The notes under the pieces were generated by a model. It worked only from the letters and a program-made list of their open reading frames with translations, was not told where the DNA came from and did no database searches. A program made the position numbers and the translations under genes. From assembly GCA_000695325.1 (NCBI GenBank), contig AVPN01000083.1, positions 25,734-47,489 on the forward strand: a DNA stretch of 21,756 nucleotides. Reading direction: 5' to 3'. The stretch's first letter is position 1. Each line of letters opens with the position of its first letter. Positions 9,305 through 20,000 of the stretch are shown piece by piece. The DNA is from Pleurobrachia bachei (lineage: Eukaryota > Ctenophora > Tentaculata > Cydippida > Pleurobrachiidae).

Positions 9305-10970
9305 ATGGCGGGCCGATTTGACACGCTAGGGGAGTGGTGTGGCGAGGGTGAGGGATACAAATGTGGCTATTGCAAGAACACCGTCTCCTCTTTTTCAACG
9401 GGACTCTACCTTGTGTTCACATCAGCGGAGCGTTATAACAGACTAATAGACAGGGGCTGGAGAAGGTCCGGGAAGTACCTTTACAAACCGTCAATGGATA
9501 AAACTTGTTGTCCTCAGTACACCATCAAATGTAGTGTTGAGGATTTTCACCCGAGTAGAAGTCAGAGGAGGGTGCTAAAAAACTTTGAACATTTTCTAGA
9601 TCATTCGAAAACGGGTGAAGTTCCAGCAAAGAAAAAGGGCAATTCTAGTGATGTTAGTGACCGACACGAACAAATGATGGTTAATAATCCTGGTAATTCA
9701 AAAGCACCCGATTTATCTAGTGTCGTTTCTATGGGGACCACATCTGCTGCTGCCACTTCAGTCTCCGATTCTTCCTCCTCCACTGCTCCTTCATCAAACA
9801 AACCAAACTATGATCACGTGACCTACAGAACTGCACTTCAAATGTCCGAATCTAAGAAAAAGAGAGATTTCAGGAGATTAAGAAGATTAAAAAAGATTGC
9901 CAAGGAAAGTGGTGTAGAATGGCAGACATTAGATGTCAGGGACTTTGGTCCGCCCCCTTCTCTACCTTCTTTTAGAGACAGGTAAATGTTTTCGCTACTT
10001 AGAGCATTGCGGGGCACTTTCTTATTATCACTAATCTAGGTATACCATTGTCAATCCTATTTCGAAATTCTTTACAACAACTACTCCCCTTTCAGAATTG
10101 ATAAACTCCTGCAAAACTCTCGATTTCAACTGAAACTGGTAAAAGTAGGAAGTGAAGAGTACGATGCTACCTTTGCCGAATGCCACGCAGTGTATTCTCG
10201 TTACCAGGCAACCATACACGGTGATTCGCCTGAGGAATGTACCCCAAAGCGTTACACCAACTTTCTCTGTAACTCGCCTTTTCAGCATAGAGGTAAATCT
10301 AGCCACTAATTTAAATAAATTAATTAATTGATCATTAATTAAATGATAACCCTTATACCCTAGAAGCTAATTAATAATTACCCTAATTTCAGACCGGGTT
10401 GAGTTGGGAGCGTTCCACCAACAGTACTGGTTGGATGGAAGACTGATCGCAGTTGGCGTCCTAGACATCCTCCCTCGATGTCTCTCATCAGTATACTTTT
10501 TCTACGATCCTACCTTTGAGAGTCTAACCCTCGGGACCTTGTCAGCACTGTTCGAGCTACATTTGGCCAACAAACTAACCGCAACTGTCCCTTCGTTGAA
10601 GTGGTACTACATGGGCTTCTATATCCACTCCTGCCCTAAAATGCGCTACAAGGGTCTGTTTAAACCGTCATTCCTGCTCTGTCCTAAAGGGTACACCTGG
10701 TGGCCACTAGAGGATTGTCTGCCACTGTTGGACAAGGCCAAATACTGTGTATTTGACCCTAGCCCCCAGGAGGAACAATCCATTACGGATGCAGATCGGT
10801 CCACCCAGGTGGTTATAAGTCCAGGGGATTGGCAGGCCATGCAGTATGAGTATTACGTCATGAGATTGGGTGGTAATGGGGAGTATTTTAGGGACATTTT
10901 CCCTGCGTTGTTCAAACTAACTGGTAGAGTCAATGCTAGGAACATTTGTCTTATTACTGATGACCACTAG
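9305..10970 (+). CDS. ATE1: Arginyl-tRNA--protein transferase 1
   Basis: Three exons, 9305-9981, 10096-10292 and 10393-10970 (phases 2 and 1), encode 483 residues; vertebrate ATE1 is about 518. ATE1 transfers arginine from Arg-tRNA to N-terminal Asp, Glu or oxidised Cys, creating degrons for the Arg/N-degron pathway. The N-terminal ATE domain has YKCGYCKN (C20, C23), LIDRGWRRSGKYLYKP and TCCPQYTIKC (C68-C69); these four cysteines match those reported to bind an Fe-S cluster in the family. The C-terminal domain has FHQQYWLDGRLIAVGVLDI, SSVYFFYDP and YYMGFYIHSCPKM, nearly identical to vertebrate ATE1. The linker (about residues 100-190) is Ser-rich, ends in a Lys/Arg-rich stretch and is poorly conserved, as in other ATE1 proteins. 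Introns are only 114 and 100 bp. Start at 9305 is supported by alignment and by an acceptor-like CTAG just before it. Confidence 0.96.
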
Positions 10971-11465
10971 AAGTATATAAGACTGCATGCAGAACAGTCG
11001 ACTGTTCTGTGTTGTTTTGTCGTGGGCAAATTCTGTGTATATAATTTGGTGTAGCGTCCAGTTTGTGTCAATCTTTAGGTTCAAATGAGATTTCCATAAT
11101 AATATAGTACACGCTCGATTTACCTGGCTTCTCGGGTAAAATGGTTAACCGAGAGTCTACTATTCTAGTATTAGAGCCGATTTTGTGTGTCATTAGCCGC
11201 TGCAAAATATGACCAAGTTAATGATAAGAAAGTTTTTTTGGAGAAATATGTTTTTGTACAGAAATTTTGTCCTTTTACCATACTTTTTTACAATTAATAA
11301 TGGTTTATATGAATAGCTGCTACAATTATTGTTAGCCCCTTCCAAACTCCCCAGGTTAATACCATCTTCAATAGACACCCACACGAATATCATTATCACT
11401 AATAACTACGGTTAATATGTTTACTACGGTTAATACTTTAATCATATTTACCACGACAGCAGATC
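10971..11465 (+). other. ATE1 3' region and ATE1-DCTN3 gap
   Basis: About 495 bp with no gene seen. It contains a perfect 20-bp palindrome at 10990-11009 just after the ATE1 stop. The rest is AT-rich, with repeated TACGGTTAATA near 11407-11435. It ends in an acceptor-like ACCACGACAGCAG three bases before the DCTN3 ATG. Confidence 0.6.
10990..11009. repeat. Perfect 20-bp palindrome in the ATE1 3' region
   Basis: CAGAACAGTCGACTGTTCTG is its own reverse complement. It begins 20 bases after the ATE1 stop and would fold into a hairpin in the mRNA 3' UTR. Confidence 0.95.
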
Positions 11466-12586
11466 ATGGGTAAGACAGCCGAGATAACGCCAGAAGATCT
11501 GGATCTCCTAGAGAGCAGGGTAGACCTTCTAGAACGGGTGATGGGTGAGGGTGACGGTAAATCACCCGTCGTGGGAAAACAACTCGCCGATATCAATAGC
11601 AAGGTGTGTACTGTGTACATTGGTTACGAAGTCACCACTATTATTGCATATGTTAGCTATTATTATAGCGTGGATGGGTAATTTCATTACCAATGTGTGT
11701 GTTAAGGCTCGCTTAGAGAGTTTATTTCAGAAAATTAGTCATCTCAGTCTGCTTTAGATACTTTTCCTAATTCTTATCTTTTTGTATAACTCACTAACAA
11801 CATATCCCCCATCCTCTAGGTGGATAAAATGTTGGGAAAACACCAGAAAACACAGGTCCTTTTGAAACGTCTAAACGAGTTGACCGAATACACAGATCCT
11901 TCCTTTATAATGCGATATGATCCTGCTAACTTTATCAAGAGAGATTATGTTCTTGATAGCACCACCAGACTACAGGTTAGTGGAGAGATCTTTATAACTG
12001 TCGAACTGGAGAGAACTTGAAAAGTTAACTCGTTTCACTTACCAAATCTTGTTTTGTTCAAACCTGCGGGGAATAAGGGTTAAGGCAAGACAAAGATGAT
12101 TTGAGAAAGTGTTAGTAAAACTCTGATCCTAGGATGGTGCTGTGGCAGCTAAAAAGATTCAAGAACTGAGCAAATTTGTTGATAGTGGTAATCTGAAGAA
12201 TCTTAACGAACTGGAGAAGAAAATGGGACCTCTTGCGTCCAAGTGCCTCGATCTAAATGACAAGGAACAGGTAATAAAAATAATACCTTGCCTTCCCCCG
12301 ACAAGTGTGGCTGAACCATTATATTCTTCTCTCTGTTCCCTTTGGTGTATGCAAGTTTCCCAATATTCCCGTTATCGCCCTCCTTTCTCCTCCATTCTCA
12401 TCCATTAATCCTCCATTAATCCTTCCCAATATTCTCCTTTATTAATTTCAGGAGGTTGGTAAGGAAATCGACGATCTACTGTTCAAATGGAATGGCATCC
12501 TAGATACACTTACAGAGCAGTTCGTTGCGTTTGACACCATCCTTCGTTCGATAGAGGAAAAAGAGGAGGAGAAGGCTAAAAAGTGA
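11466..12586 (+). CDS. DCTN3: Dynactin subunit 3 (p24)
   Basis: Four exons, 11466-11603, 11820-11975, 12133-12270 and 12452-12586, all phase 0, encode 188 residues; the human protein has 186. p24 is part of the dynactin shoulder, with dynamitin (p50) and the p150 C-terminus, and supports dynein-driven transport. The match is by length, pattern and short blocks: an N-terminal LESRVDLLERVMGE heptad (family: LQARVEELERWVYG), TEYTDPSFIMRYD (family: YLDPEYIDR), and a C-terminal segment ending in EQFVAFDTILRSIEEKEEE (family: KQFVQWDELLCQLE). It is mainly alpha-helical, with no membrane segment. A CAG three bases before the ATG may be a splice acceptor. Overall identity is low but the architecture is collinear. 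Confidence 0.88.
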
Positions 12587-12909
12587 AACGAGCAAACTCT
12601 CAAGAAACTATATTATCACAATTCTATCTTTGTGGTGGAGTGTTTTGAATTGAGTAAGCTTGTGGAGTACAGAGTCGGGAGAGAGAGCTTCAGTGTGTTC
12701 AGGGCTTTATGATTTGATTTGTTATGTGTATGACTTTTGTAAATAATATATTTAATCTCCATTTATTATTTTATCATAAACATTCGCGGAGAGTATAAAC
12801 TTTTTTCGAGAGAGAGCACTCCCGCAAACAATCGTTCATACTGAGAGATCTCAGAGTATAAACTAGTTACTAATACTATACTAATTTTACTAACATAATA
12901 CCATTAGTA
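12587..12909 (+). other. DCTN3-PI4KA gap with acceptor-like end
   Basis: About 320 bp with no gene seen. GAGAGTATAAAC and CAGAGTATAAAC occur at about 12789 and 12852. The gap ends TTTTACTAACATAATACCATTAGTAG, which has a consensus TACTAAC branch point and AG just before the first PI4KA coding sequence. The start of PI4KA copy 2 has a related CACTAAC..CTAG. Confidence 0.55.
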
Positions 12910-13175
12910 GTGTTGGTGATGAGCAATGGTCACTACTTCTACCAGAGCTCTCTATCCCATCTTGTGGAATCCCTAGTCCACCTCCCTGACGTCCCCTGGA
13001 CCCAAGTATCCCGAGTCCTCCATCTCTGTCCCAGGGTGGACTCTACCTCAGTATCCCTCAGGCAGCAGATAGCTGTATGTGCCACTGCTGATTACTATAC
13101 CAGGTCTGGGGGAAGACATCATGAGCATCTTAGCGGGTATCTACTGGGGTTGCTGAAGAATCTACCTAACCTGGC

Positions 13176-13226
13176 ATGGAATGTATCACACAGTCAGGTA
13201 TGCAATCATTGAAATCAAAACAGTAA
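13176..13226. other. 51-bp segment complementary, not inverted, to 14275-14325 (island X, copy 1)
   Basis: Position by position at offset 1099, each base here is the Watson-Crick complement of the base at 14275-14325, in the same left-to-right order: 51 of 51. The bases just outside (GGC on the left, ACGG on the right) are identical in both copies. This copy holds the exon A donor CAG|GTATGC and looks like the original form. Confidence 0.95.
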
Positions 13227-13605
13227 ACGGAATATTTGAGAGAGAAATCTAGTTCGGGGACTGCGCTCTACACACCATCTTTCTTGACGTTCTCGTTTTT
13301 ACACTCAATCTCACTCCACTTCCCACTCCAACAGATGGTACATACCCCCTATTAACATGTAACCTCACTCCACTTCAGGTGGTCCAGAACGGTGAGTACG
13401 TGGGTTACACCCTCGCTAAAAAGGTGGGTAGTACAGTCCTGGAAATGGGTACACGGGACAACACAGTTACTCCTACTGTCATCTCTGTAGCTCAGCAACT
13501 TCTCAGCGTCTACAATTGTACCGAGGTAATATTAAATCCATAGATCTATAGCTTCATTTTCATGCACCTCTTGATTCAAGACAGATCACAAAGAGAAGAG
13601 CTTAG

Positions 13606-13655
13606 CTAGTCTGAGTTGCTTCCTCAAGACATCCAGGTCATTAATTTTTAATTTC
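13606..13655. other. 50-bp segment complementary, not inverted, to 14705-14754 (island Y, copy 1)
   Basis: At the same offset (1099), 49 of 50 bases are complements of the copy 2 bases in the same order; the exception is position 13609. Flanks (GAGCTTAG on the left, TTCCCTCACAC on the right) are identical in both copies. It lies in the exon B-C intron. Confidence 0.95.
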
Positions 13656-13699
13656 TTCCCTCACACTAATCCCCTTTCTGACCCGAACCCCCATTCCAG

Positions 13700-13812
13700 A
13701 CACCCCTCTCTGACCCAAACTCCCACTACAAACACCCCTCTCTGACCCAAACTCTTACCCCAGACACCCCTCTCTGACCAATATTCCCACCCCAGACACC
13801 CCTCTCTGACCC
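13700..13812 (+). repeat. Minisatellite made from the exon C splice acceptor
   Basis: Four units of about 32 bp share the core ACACCCCTCTCTGACC, three of them preceded by CAG. The last is the real acceptor plus the first codons of exon C (TPLSDP); the others are intronic look-alikes. Using the first acceptor reaches a stop within the array, so only the last acceptor keeps phase. The same array recurs at about 14799-14911 in copy 2. Confidence 0.85.
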
Positions 13813-14017
13813 GGACGCCCACCTCAACTTTATTGGTCCTACCCTACTTGGTCTACTGGACGGTATTACGGAACATCTAGCTACCACCAAGTCCCAGCCA
13901 GCGCCTCTCGCATTACGTAATCAATGGCTATAATGAATAGATAGTTAGTAGTTCTCTGCAAAGATTGAGCACTTTCAATATATTCACTAACACATGTCAC
14001 TATTGCTAGTGTTGGTG

Positions 14018-17000
14018 ATGAGCAATGGTCACTACTTCTACCAGAGCTCTCTATCTCACCTCGTGGAATCCCTAGTCCACCTCCCCGATGTCCCCTGGAC
14101 CCAAGTATCCCGAGTCCTCCATCTCTGTCCCAGGATGGACTCTACCTCGATATCCCTCCGACAGCAGATAGCTGTATGTGCAACTGCTGACTATTATACC
14201 AGATCTGGGGGAAGACATCATGAGCACCTCAGTGGGTATCTTCTGGGATTGCTGAAGAACCTACCTAACTTGGCTACCTTACATAGTGTGTCAGTCCATA
14301 CGTTAGTAACTTTAGTTTTGTCATTACGGAATATTTGAGAGAGAAATCTAGTTCTGGGACTGCGCTCTACACACCATCTTTCATGACGTTCTCGTTTTTA
14401 CACTCAATCTCACTCCACTTCCCACTCCAACAGATGGTACATACCCCCTATTAACATGTAACCTCACTCCACTTCAGGTGGTCCAGAACGGTGAGTACGT
14501 GGGTTACACCCTCGCTAAAAAGGTGGGTAGTACAGTCCTGGAAATGGGTACACGGGACAACACAGTTACTCCTACTGTCATCTCTGTAGCTCAGCAACTT
14601 CTCAGCGTCTACAATTGTACCGAGGTAATATTAAATCCATAGATCTATAGCTTCATTTTCATGCACCTCTTGATTCAAGACAGATCACAAAGAGAAGAGC
14701 TTAGGATTAGACTCAACGAAGGAGTTCTGTAGGTCCAGTAATTAAAAATTAAAGTTCCCTCACACTAATCCCCTTTCTGACCCGAACCCCCATTCCAGAC
14801 ACCCCTCTCTGACCCAAACTCCCACTACAAACACCCCTCTCTGACCCAAACTCTTACCCCAGACACCCCTCTCTGACCAATATTCCCACCCCAGACACCC
14901 CTCTCTGACCCGGACGCCCACCTCAACTTTATTGGTCCTACCCTACTTGGTCTACTGGACGGTATTACGGAACATCTAGCTACCACCAAGTCCTCTCTCC
15001 TCCTGGACTTTACTGTTAATTGTGTCTCTAGAATACTGCAGGTGACGATAAACAACCAATCAGAACTCGTTATATAGGTCACGTGACTGGTTATCAGCCA
15101 ATCGGGGACCAGTATTTCCTAGTTCAGTAGGTTCCTGCTTGATACTAATTGATAGAGATATCAAATCTTTCTAATTTTCACTTTTCAGGATTATTTTTCG
15201 ACCATTATGTCCGTTACAGGTTGATAGTTTCTCGGGGATGTGTGAGAGATGGTCGGGACTGGTTGATCAACCTCCCACTGCCCACTCCATGACATCCTTC
15301 CCTTACCAGCTTCTAACGACCCTTGTGAAACAACTCAGGTAAACAAAGTGTTTATATCATTTGTTTTGTTCAAACCCTTTTCAGAAGATAGGTTGGGGTC
15401 TAACAAGGCAATAAATTACTTATCAGGCACTGACTGTACAATGTATATCGCACACGCAATGTTAATTTTGATGTAGATCTGATGGCCAGTTGTTTAACCT
15501 TTTTACACTCTATCAGGATGCAAATGGACTCTGTTAGTGAGGATCAGGATCGAATTGAGGATTTGTTTAAATCCTTCCAGCGATTCATCGAGGCAGTTAA
15601 CTCCAAACTCTACCCCAAGAGTAAACCACCAAACTCCGTGACCCGTTCTACTCACGTCACCTCGGATAGTATCAAAGCGTTATGTGAGTGTCTAGACGTG
15701 ACTACCCTGTTGGCGGGAGAGAACTGTGTGTTTCAACATTACCAGAGTCTCAACACGATATTCAATACTACTGTGGCCCTCAAAACACCTGACTTGTTCA
15801 GAGTGCCACTTCAGGTTAGTCAGCAAATTAGTGTGGAGGCTTCTGTTAGCTGTGGGGAATGCCGATTGGTGTTGTGGGGTTTTGTTTGAGTTCCTTGGGA
15901 TTGGTCTGGCAGCATGATTCATGTACTCGACTTAAGATCTCACTCTCTCTCTCTCTCTCTCTCTCTCTAGGTGTGCTGTGTGAGAAACATCGGAGAACTA
16001 ACAGTTCGGTTCCCTCTATTTGCTGAAGACGCTATTGAGATATACAAGCAGACTCTGTTTGGACCCAGCCCCAACCTAGCCCAACTCCACGTGGCTAGCT
16101 GTATGGATAGTGTTCCATCAAGGGGTGAAATGTACAAGCAGGGCACTGAGTTTCAGGTACATTTTAAAATACATTTCATTTGGAAGGTGATGGAAATATA
16201 TTTCATTTTTGATTTGGAAGGGCCTTTCAATGCGAAATGAAATTACTTCAAAGCGTGTCACAGTTAGTGTGTGTTTGTCTGTGTGTGTTTGTCAGTATGG
16301 TATGATGAGTTACCTGGATAAATATTCTAAGAGAGAGGTGATTATGTGAGAGAGAAGTGATATATCTTCTAGAACAAGTCTGTAACGAGAGAGAGAGATT
16401 AAGAGAGTTAGCGAGAGATAATGTAACACACATGTACCTACACTCGTTCTCCGGTTCATATCAACATCAACCCTCCCAGTAAACACACATACAACCACAC
16501 ACAAAGCTTTGGCACGTGATATCCCGTGACAAGGGGAGACATAGTTATTGTTTTTCCAACCCTGTTTAACAACCCCATACATAGCGGACCTCTTACGTAA
16601 GACGGAGTAACAGACCGCGTCCAGAGAATCCCTACAAGACCCAGTTGGCAACACTCAGAAAGGCAATAATTTCAAGTCTTATTGCAGTTCTCTCGGCAGT
16701 TCACCCGTCCAACCCTCAAACATGTCAGGGCTTTGTGGGGACAGCTTCCAACCAACTCGTAACACCTCCATACCCCCTATTTCCCACCCTGACTTACCCA
16801 TGTATTGAGATAAACTAGTGTTTATCATCATCAATTATATGAAGATGCCGGAAGATGTGTTGATTATTTCTATCAACACTGTGAAGATTATTGTTATTGT
16901 TGTTCAGGTGGCCAAGATAGTCAGATGGTTGTATCTACTAATGCAGTGAGCGTCCTAGGAGCCATAGCAACCAACCTGGAAGATATCGAGGTAGGATAAC

Positions 17001-20000
17001 ATTCTGAAAAACATTAAGCCTCATAACCTCAGTATAATGCCATTATAATTGTGTGTTAATCCCTCCCCATCTCTCCCTCCCACAGTTAGACGCTACCCCT
17101 CTCCCTCCCTCCTTTGACCGCCACAGACGTGTGTTAATCCCCCTCTCCCTCCCTGCAGATAGTTAAAATGGTGATCCAGATCTTCAGACACAAGGTTTGC
17201 AACCCTCCCTCCTACCTAGACACCCAAATGATCAAACAGCTGGGTGAGATCATGGTTAGTGGAGGGGACGAGGTCTTCACAGAGGTTCGCAATCTCTTTA
17301 TGCAAATATCCAGCAAAGCGTTTCCTGACTCAAAGGGTGTCAAGGTAATAGAACTGATCACTACTGATGTTGTTAATGTTGCGGGTAGACAAAGTTTCAT
17401 TTTGTTTCATTATTGAGTTCCAAACTAACTAACCCCTTATTAGCTGACCCAGCCCTGTCCCCTGATTTGCATATCAGCGACAACCGACACGACAACAGAT
17501 ACTGACAGTGACTACTCTACCTCGACCCGTCCCCGATTACGTAGCCTTGTTAGCACTGCCGCACTGTACAAACGACGGTCAACGTTCTTTGCACGACGCA
17601 CTCGTTCAGAGGTTAGAGACATGTCTTACATTGAGGTTGACAGGATACTACTTTTGGACAGAGTGTAAACAGGGCTATCGCTAGTTTTGGGGTATCCAAT
17701 GTTATGAAATGACCCTCGAGTTGGCGCGCACGTGCCGATAAAATGGCGCGCGAAGTAGAATATTACACACCTTGCAATAATGTTCCGGTGAAATGCAATT
17801 TACACTGGCTAGTAGAAAAACTGACAGACTCAAACTACTACTAGGGTATGCTGAACAGACTATCGACTGGTGGTGGGAGGAGATGTGTTTTTAGCAGATC
17901 TGACATGCGACTTGACCAACTAACCATACCACGACGAAAGGTACTGACACACATGTGACTGAATTTTAGTTTAACTCCATTCACTACTGTGTTACTATCT
18001 GTTTTACTTGGCCTAATTTTAGTCCCAGGGTGGCAGATTTTCCTCCCTAAAACGTAGCATAACGGAGCTGGCTCAGGACACCCGCCCTATCCCCGAATTG
18101 CCCATCCCACCTGCCCCTCGCCTGCCTCTAGTAGTTAGATTCCTAGAGGAGGGGGAGGATGGAAACGACGCGTTTGTGAGTTTGTGTTATAGAAAGTGTA
18201 CAAAGAGTGGCTGGATAGTGTACAATTAAATTGTGTATTATACCTAGTGGATAGTATAGTGGAGTGTACAGTGTACAGTATTTCTGGGACATGTTGTGAC
18301 TGGGCGTTGTATGCAGTGGAAGTGGGGATTGTCTGCTGCTGTGTTCCAGTGTATTGATGTGACCCCCCCCCCTCCCGACTCTGTTGATGTTAACCTCACC
18401 ATCTCCCCCAGTAACTGGACATGTATCCCCGTATAACTAACTCCCTACCACCCCTAATTCTAACTCCCAACCGACCCTAACCCCTCTTCCTCAGGATATA
18501 ACGGAGCACAACGGCTACCGGCAGTGTTCCTTCACAGTGATCAGAACACTGGAGGACATCTGTGGGAGGATAGAGAACCCAAAGAGGCTCCAAGAAATGT
18601 TGGCTTGGTTATTGGAGTTGTTTGTGCAGAGGAGTGTTGAGGTTCAGAAGATTTGTGAGAGGGAGAACACTCCACTCAAGGATAAAGCTGCCAATATAGG
18701 TATGTATCGTGATAGGGCTATGGAATCAAAGCAGTATTTGAGTATTTATTGTTGGTCAGATCTGAGGGAATTGGGAAACTAATTATATATCAATCCCAGG
18801 TGTCTTTCTCCCTGTGTTTGATGTGCTGATGAAGCGGATAGATAAGGTTGAACATGTTACCACGAAACTCCAGCGGTTATTCAGAGACTTCTGGCAGATC
18901 TGTGTTGTTATGAACTTTGTAACCCGTGGTAAGAATAACAGTGCAGTGGGGGTTTCCAATTTCCATGGTTACCTGTGGTAAGAATAACAGTGGGGGTTTC
19001 TGTGGTTTCCCGTGGTAAGAATAACAGTGGGGTTACCATGGTTACCGCCTATATCAGATATAGTGTCGCCAACGACCAACATTATATTCTCTCTCAATCC
19101 CCTCAGTCCTTTCTTAAAACAACCCCGCCCCGTGCGCCCTATCTACACCCAGCCTAGATCTCAAACCTCCCAACCCAGGTATAGCGGGAATGGGTCACTG
19201 TAACGATGAGTGGTATGAGGGGGTTGTAGCTGTAGCTCGGAAGACCCCCATCATGTCGTCAATGGGAGCAGATACCCATCTTCAGCATGATCTACAGTAC
19301 AACTCAGCCTTGAAACACGCAGGTATTACAGAGAGGTAAAGGAAAAAATAAGGTATGATACTTCCATAGATCGCATTCCATCACGGATAATTGGGGTCCG
19401 GCTGTACTTCCATAAATCAGGGAAGAAAATCCTGGTTAGTTCTTGAAGCTGAATATAAACTCCTTTATGCTGTGTTATTTCAGGAGTGGCAGAGACAGAA
19501 TATAGAGATACTATCCATGTTGTGCTACACTCCCAGGATCTTAGTGGAGTTATTGACAGGTGAGAAAAACAGAGACACATGACAGTGTGTTATAGAAAGT
19601 GTACAAAGAGTGGCTGGATAGTGTACAATTAAATTGTGTATTATACCTAGTGGATAGTATAGTGGAGTGTACAGTGTACAGTATTTCTGGGACATGTTGT
19701 GACTGGGCGTTGTATGCAGTGGAAGTGGGGATTGTCTGCTGCTGTGTTCCAGTGTATTGATGTGACCCCCCCCCCTCCCGACTCTGTTGATGTTAACCTC
19801 ACCATCTCCCCCAGTAACTGGACATGTATCCCCGTATAACTAACTCCCTACCACCCCTAATTCTAACTCCCAACCGACCCTAACCCCTCTTCCTCAGGAT
19901 ATAACGGAGCACAACGGCTACCGGCAGTGTTCCTTCACAGTGATCAGAACACTGGAGGACATCTGTGGGAGGATAGAGAACCCAAAGAGGCTCCAAGAAA

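Larger units (their letters stand above)
12919..13933 (+). pseudogene. Upstream truncated copy of the PI4KA N-terminal exons
   Basis: Exon A (12919-13197, from ATG; clean CAG|GTATGC donor), exon B (13379-13525) and exon C (from 13796) are in phase. They encode about 187 residues matching the PI4KA N-terminus, including GHYFYQSSL and GYLLGLLKNLP. Exon C matches its copy only to about 13895 (..TTKS), then runs through unrelated sequence to a TAA at 13931-13933. Copy 2 keeps the full exon C. This copy could be a decayed partial duplicate, a short-isoform start, or the true source of exon A spliced over to copy 2. Exon A here has a better donor than copy 2 and retains the Trp found in the orthologue (LAWNV versus VYWVEE). 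Exon A differs from copy 2 at about 21 codons, 19 of them synonymous, so both were probably once under protein constraint. Confidence 0.65.
12910..14994. repeat. PI4KA tandem duplication 1 (offset 1099 bp)
   Basis: 12910-13895 pairs with 14009-14994. Exon A (about 93% identical) differs mainly at third codon positions. Beyond island X, from 13227 to 13895, I found only two substitutions apart from island Y. The two units are separated by about 110 bp of unrelated sequence (13896-14008), apart from a short weakly similar stretch before exon A. The step in identity at island X suggests partial gene conversion, a second event, or an assembly join. Confidence 0.92.

Noticed and set aside
13176-14754. 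The two islands as simple local inversions
   Set aside because: Base-by-base comparison shows complement in the same order. The reverse complement of copy 1 does not match copy 2.
14825-15082. Minus-strand open frame over the exon C' minisatellite
   Set aside because: A repeat-driven frame antisense to a well-supported exon.
16248-16654. Minus-strand open frames opposite PI4KA
   Set aside because: They are low-complexity, GT/GA-repeat-derived, with no splice support, inside a plus-strand gene.
19391-19582. Alternative frame of the last duplicated exon (EWQRQNIEIL..)
   Set aside because: The other frame (GVAETEY..SGVIDR) matches PI4KA and fits the phases on both sides.
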